A DNA stretch of 64,000 nucleotides from Amycolatopsis acidiphila (GTDB lineage Bacteria; Actinomycetota; Actinomycetes; Mycobacteriales; Pseudonocardiaceae): the NCBI RefSeq assembly GCF_021391495.1, contig NZ_CP090063.1:6572001-6636000 (forward strand), written 5' to 3'. Positions within the stretch are counted from its first letter, which is position 1. Each line of letters begins with the position of its first letter. Shown here piece after piece: positions 60,615-64,000 of this stretch. The notes beneath the pieces were generated by a model. It searched no databases, was not told the DNA's origin, and worked only from the letters and a program-made list of their open reading frames with translations. Position numbers and translations under genes: made by a program.

Positions 60615-62090
60615 ATGACGGCCATCACGGCTGACCTCATCGAACGTCTTTCGCGGAACACCCCGAAAGTCGTCGTCGTCGGCGACGCCATCCTGGACGT
60701 GTGGTTGTCCGGCCACAGCGACCGGTTGTGCCGGGAGGCACCGGCACCGGTCGTGGACGTCGGCAGCAGGTCACTGTCCGCGGGCGGTGCGGCCAACACC
60801 GCGGTCAACCTGGCGGCCATGGGCGCCAAGGTCCGGTTCGTCAGCCTCGTCGGCGACGACGACGCCGGCCGCGAGTTGCGGAACCTGTTGACCGCACAAG
60901 GCGTCGACACCCAGCACGTCGTGGTTTCCGGTCAGCGACGGACGGTCGGCAAGCACCGGGTCGTCGCGGACGAGCAGGTGCTCGTGCGGTTCGACGAGGG
61001 CGACGGCGACGAGGCGGACGGCGAGGTCGCCCAGCAGGTCGGCGCCGCACTGGACCTCGCGGTCGAGGACGCGGACGCGCTGGTCGTCTGCGACTACGGC
61101 AACGGCCTGTTCGGCCCCGCCGTGCGGGAAACCGTCGCACGGGTACGGGAAACCGTGCCGCTGGCCGTCGTCGACGCACACGACTTCCGGCGCTGGCGCT
61201 CGACGAGTCCCGATCTGGTCACCCCGAACGCGGGCGAGGCCGCCCGGTTGCTCGACTCGTCGCTGCCGGAGAACGGTGCCCGCGCGGAGCTTTTCGAACG
61301 TCGCCGGGCGGAGCTGCTCGACGCGACCGGCGCGAAGGCCGTCGTCGTCACGCTCGACCGCGAGGGCGCGCTGCTGCTCACCCCCGACGGCCCCGGTTAC
61401 CGGACGTGGGCCGATCCCGTGCCGGAAAGCCAGGCCAGCGGCGCCGGTGACACCTTCGTCGCCGCGTTGTGCCTCGGCGCGGCCGCGTCCCTGCCGCTGA
61501 CGGCGTCGATGGAACTGGCGCAGGCGGCGGCCTGCGTGGTCGTGCACAAGAGCGGCACCTCGGTGTGCACGTGGACCGAACTGTCCGTCGCGCTCACCCG
61601 CGAGTCCGCGCTGGACCCGGACGAGCTCGAACGGATCGTGGCCGGGTACCACGAGGCCGGGCGGACGGTCGTGTTCACCAACGGCTGCTTCGACGTGCTG
61701 CACCGCGGCCACATCACTTACCTCAACGAGGCGAAACGCCAGGGCGACGTGCTGATCGTCGCCGTGAACTCCGATGACAGCGTGCGGCGGCTCAAGGGCC
61801 CGGACCGGCCGGTGAACACCGCGCAGGACCGGGCCGCGGTGCTCTCCGCGCTCAGTTGTGTCGACCACGTGACGGTGTTCGACGAGGACACCCCGATCAA
61901 CCTGCTGCGACGGCTGGAACCGGAGCTGTACGTCAAGGGCGGGGACTACACCGAGAACATGCTGAAGGAGGCGCCGGTCGTGCGGTCCTACGGCGGCGAG
62001 GTACGGGCCCTTGGCTACGTGCCGGAGCAGTCGACCACCTCGGTCATCGAGAAGATCCGCACGGGCTCCGTGCTGGGGGAGGAGCCGTGA
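60615..62090 (+). CDS. hldE: Bifunctional heptose-7-phosphate kinase/heptose-1-phosphate adenylyltransferase
   Basis: A 491-residue fusion. The PfkB kinase domain (about 1-320) has VVGDAILDVWLSG, SAGGAANTAVNLAAMGA and the catalytic SGAGDTFVAALC. The nucleotidyltransferase domain (about 350-490) has TNGCFDVLHRGHITYL (HxGH) and VKGGDYT. It makes ADP-D-glycero-beta-D-manno-heptose from the 7-phosphate via the bisphosphate. gmhA and gmhB are not in the window. ATG 60615 has GGAGG upstream. Coupled by GTGA to a 26-codon frame before the GT2 gene. Confidence 0.92.
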   Translation: MTAITADLIERLSRNTPKVVVVGDAILDVWLSGHSDRLCREAPAPVVDVGSRSLSAGGAANTAVNLAAMGAKVRFVSLVGDDDAGRELRNLLTAQGVDTQHVVVSGQRRTVGKHRVVADEQVLVRFDEGDGDEADGEVAQQVGAALDLAVEDADALVVCDYGNGLFGPAVRETVARVRETVPLAVVDAHDFRRWRSTSPDLVTPNAGEAARLLDSSLPENGARAELFERRRAELLDATGAKAVVVTLDREGALLLTPDGPGYRTWADPVPESQASGAGDTFVAALCLGAAASLPLTASMELAQAAACVVVHKSGTSVCTWTELSVALTRESALDPDELERIVAGYHEAGRTVVFTNGCFDVLHRGHITYLNEAKRQGDVLIVAVNSDDSVRRLKGPDRPVNTAQDRAAVLSALSCVDHVTVFDEDTPINLLRRLEPELYVKGGDYTENMLKEAPVVRSYGGEVRALGYVPEQSTTSVIEKIRTGSVLGEEP

Positions 62091-62167
62091 GCGAGCTTGC
62101 GAGCGAACCGTTGAATACAGCAGCGCCCGCTCGCAGGCGCGCCGAGCGCAGCGAGGTGCGGCTGTGA
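62087..62167 (+). CDS. 26-codon coupled micro-ORF between hldE and GT2
   Basis: GTG 62087 lies in the GTGA of the hldE stop and the frame ends in the GTGA that starts the glycosyltransferase gene. Both junctions begin GTGAGCGA-CT, 77 bases apart, as if the start region had been duplicated. The DNA contains CGAGCTTGCGAGCG and GCCGAGCGCAGCGAGG, which look like GAGCG-type intergenic repeats. I see no protein family; the frame may only keep translation running. Confidence 0.35.
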   Translation: MSELASEPLNTAAPARRRAERSEVRL

Positions 62168-62967
62168 GCGAACTCGACGTGCTCGTCCCGACCCGTGACC
62201 GGCCGACCGAGCTCGCCGTCACGCTGTCCGGCCTGGCCGCGCAGGAGTTCGCCGGCTTCTCGGTGATCGTCAGCGACCAGTCCGACGGCGCACCCGGCTG
62301 GGAGACGCCGTCCGCGACGGCGATGATCCGGATGCTCGAACGCAACGGGCATCCGGTGCGGTTGAGCCGGAACCTGCCGCGGCGGGGGCTGGCGCACCAG
62401 CGTGGGCACCTGCTTTCCCTGTCCTCGGCCCGGTATGTGTTGTACCTGGACGACGACGTGTGGCTCGAACCCGGCGCGCTGGCCAGGATGCACTCGGCGA
62501 TCACCGAGCTGGAATGCGCGTTCGTCGGCAACGCCGTGCAGGGACTGTCCTATCTGGACGATCACCGGCCGCACGAGCTGGCGCCGTACGAGGAGTGGCA
62601 GGGACGCCCGGAGCCGGAGCACGTGTCGCCCGGCAGCCCGGCCTGGGGCCGCTGGACCCTGCACAACGCGGCGAACCCCACCCATCTGTCCGACCGGGTC
62701 GCACATCGTCCTAAATGGACCTCATACAAGATCGCCTGGGTGGGCGGCTGCGTGCTCTACGATCGTGAGATGCTGGAATCGGTGGGCGGCTTCGACTTCT
62801 GGCAGGAGCTGCCCGAGACGCACTGCGGCGAGGACGTGCTGCCGCAGCTGCGGTTGCAGGCGAAGTACGGCGGCGCCGGCATCCTGCCCACCGGCGCGGT
62901 GCATCTGGAGTCCCCGACGACGGTACCGGACCGGACGTCGCAAGCATACGAGGTGGTGTCCCCGTGA
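62164..62967 (+). CDS. Glycosyltransferase family 2
   Basis: A 267-residue GT-A enzyme. DVLVPTRDRPTELAVTLSGL (about 5-24) is the nucleotide-binding start, YVLYLDDDVWLEPGAL (about 91-106) holds the DxD motif and ETHCGEDVLPQLRLQ (about 219-233) the catalytic ED. It probably adds a sugar to the same glycan as the GT9 enzyme. GTG 62164. The stop overlaps the methyltransferase start (GTGATG). Confidence 0.88.
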   Translation: MSELDVLVPTRDRPTELAVTLSGLAAQEFAGFSVIVSDQSDGAPGWETPSATAMIRMLERNGHPVRLSRNLPRRGLAHQRGHLLSLSSARYVLYLDDDVWLEPGALARMHSAITELECAFVGNAVQGLSYLDDHRPHELAPYEEWQGRPEPEHVSPGSPAWGRWTLHNAANPTHLSDRVAHRPKWTSYKIAWVGGCVLYDREMLESVGGFDFWQELPETHCGEDVLPQLRLQAKYGGAGILPTGAVHLESPTTVPDRTSQAYEVVSP

Positions 62968-63671
62968 TGGCCCTTTCCCAGGAACGGTTGAGCAGGCGTG
63001 ACCGCTTCCTCGACCAGGCCGTCCGGGAAATGTGGAAGTACGACGAACGACTTCGCGGGCTGGCGGTGGAAGCCCGTTTCGACCGCGGAATCGCACACCT
63101 GACGGGCGAGGTGGACTCCGCGGACCAGCTGGAGCTCGCCCGCTCGCTGATCGGGCGGCTCGACGGCGTGCTGGGTGTGTGGGACCGGGTGCGCGTCGCG
63201 GGGCGCGACCCGGTGATCCTCGACCTCGGTTGTGGCGCGCAGAAACAGTACCCGGGCAACTTCGGGGTGGACCTGTTCCCGACGTCCGAAGTGGACGTTC
63301 TCGCGGACGTCTCGCGCGCGCTGCCGTTCACGGACGCGTCGGTCGACCGGGTGTTCCTGGTGCACATCCTGGAGCACCTGATCGACTTCCTGCCACTGGT
63401 GGACGAGGTGCACCGGATCCTGCGGCCCGGCGGTGCCGCGTTCGTGCTCTCGCCGTGGTGGCGGTACGTGAACGCGGTCGCGGACCCGACGCACGTGCGG
63501 ATGCTGGACGTGCAGACGATCAAGGGGATCTGCCGCCGACCCGGCTCGCGGCGGCTGTGGTACCCGTTGCACGCGGCCTGCGACGGCGCGACCATCTTCG
63601 CCGAGCTGCGCCCGCTGGCCGACGGGGCCGATTTCCCGGGCGAGGCGGAACTCGCCCGGTTCTTCGACTAG
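62967..63671 (+). CDS. SAM-dependent methyltransferase with N-terminal BON domain
   Basis: A protein of about 234 residues. The first part (about 30-75; EARFDRGIAHLTGEVDSADQLELARSLIGRLDGV) resembles a BON domain, normally a lipid- or sugar-binding module. The second is a class I methyltransferase: VILDLGCGAQKQYPGNFGVD (motif I), DVLADVSRALPFTDASVDRV, VHILEHL and EVHRILRPGGAAFV. It may methylate a sugar or a lipid-linked glycan made by its neighbours. Start is ATG 62967 (TGATG overlap) or GTG 62964. Confidence 0.82.
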   Translation: MALSQERLSRRDRFLDQAVREMWKYDERLRGLAVEARFDRGIAHLTGEVDSADQLELARSLIGRLDGVLGVWDRVRVAGRDPVILDLGCGAQKQYPGNFGVDLFPTSEVDVLADVSRALPFTDASVDRVFLVHILEHLIDFLPLVDEVHRILRPGGAAFVLSPWWRYVNAVADPTHVRMLDVQTIKGICRRPGSRRLWYPLHAACDGATIFAELRPLADGADFPGEAELARFFD

Positions 63672-63675
63672 GAGA

Positions 63676-64000
63676 CTAGGACTCGCGCGTCCGCTGAACA
63701 GCCGTGCCGGCGATGCCGAGCACGATCATGCCGATGCCGAGCCCGAAGTGCAGCCAGTTGTCCGCGCCGTTGACGGGCAGGAAGTTCATCCCGCTGTGGA
63801 TGTCGATGACGATGCCGTACACGCACACCAGGATGTAGACGAACCCGCCGAGCACGAGGTATCCCCGGGCACCGCCCGGTCCGCGTGCGAGTACGAGGCC
63901 GGCGATGCCGAACACCAGGTGCACGAGGTTGTGCAGCACGGACACGCTGAACACCCCGAACAGCATGGCCATCGAATGGTGCCCACCGAAGGTGAGCTGG
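63676..64000 (-). CDS. DUF4383 membrane protein, C-terminal part (cut by window edge)
   Basis: The reverse strand carries QLTFGGHHSMAMLFGVFSVS, LHNLVHLVFGIAGL and HFGLGIGMIVLG, the helices of DUF4383 proteins. The frame remains open to the right edge, so the start lies outside. At least three membrane helices are visible. Function unknown. It converges on the methyltransferase gene with a gap of 4 bases. Confidence 0.85.
   Translation of the reverse strand, partial: QLTFGGHHSMAMLFGVFSVSVLHNLVHLVFGIAGLVLARGPGGARGYLVLGGFVYILVCVYGIVIDIHSGMNFLPVNGADNWLHFGLGIGMIVLGIAGTAVQRTRES

Overview
The window is high-GC actinobacterial DNA. GTG starts, leaderless-looking promoters, a WhiB protein, GAF-ANTAR and STAS proteins, crotonyl-CoA carboxylase/reductase beside methylmalonyl-CoA genes and a polar coiled-coil protein, and an orn-tRNA-His pair all point to a filamentous member of the Pseudonocardiaceae such as Amycolatopsis. 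The genus is an inference from gene content; no rRNA is present.

Layout. 1-5.5 kb: a LacI-type regulon for mannose-containing glycans (GH92 mannosidase cut by the left edge, LacI, mannose-6-phosphate isomerase, ribose-type ABC importer) with two matching operators. 5.5-9.1 kb: a frameshifted PEP-mutase-family gene, an AhpD-like protein, a divergent MocR regulator, a decayed metallo-beta-lactamase-fold gene and GrpB. 9.1-10.3 kb: an IS630-type element placed in a CTAG shared by two convergent stop codons. 10.3-19.1 kb: NAD kinase, MeaB, thiolase, methylmalonyl-CoA epimerase, a TetR/SPW pair, ccr, a DivIVA-like coiled-coil protein, a universal stress protein and a class III nucleotide cyclase. 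19.1-23.3 kb: ProA and an M50 peptidase between two non-coding tracts of degenerate repeats, then a frameshifted AlkA-like glycosylase. 23.4-25.8 kb: an Erm-like rRNA methyltransferase with a leader peptide and hairpins, broken by a frameshift and an IS701-type element. 25.9-28.8 kb: HtrA-like protease, oligoribonuclease, tRNA-His, tRNA-Lys and a decayed gene.

28.8-39.5 kb is the most interesting block. It holds a GntR/UTRA-controlled catabolic locus with UbiD decarboxylase, MFS transporter, luciferase-like monooxygenase, NRAMP-like transporter, YcsI/DUF1445 protein and a fused HyuA-HyuB oxoprolinase. Two near-identical GACGTC-type operators mark its two transcription units. The set suggests decarboxylation, oxygenation and ATP-driven ring opening of a small (hetero)cyclic carboxylate.

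39.5-50.2 kb: an ABC exporter with a frameshifted permease and a two-component system, several TetR/HxlR/WhiB regulators and two STAS proteins. 50.2-57.3 kb: an AraC-controlled oxidation cluster (Baeyer-Villiger-type monooxygenase, GMC oxidoreductase, acetoacetate-decarboxylase-like protein), an SDR behind a MerR-type promoter, a cupin and an MHS-type transporter. 57.5-64 kb: a GAF-ANTAR regulator, a FUSC-type membrane protein and a glycan cluster (heptosyltransferase-like GT9, HldE, GT2, BON-methyltransferase), ending in a DUF4383 gene cut by the right edge.

Five otherwise well-conserved genes each carry a single-base frameshift, three of them at a run of four C. This may reflect assembly error rather than true gene loss, and should be resolved before those genes are called dead.
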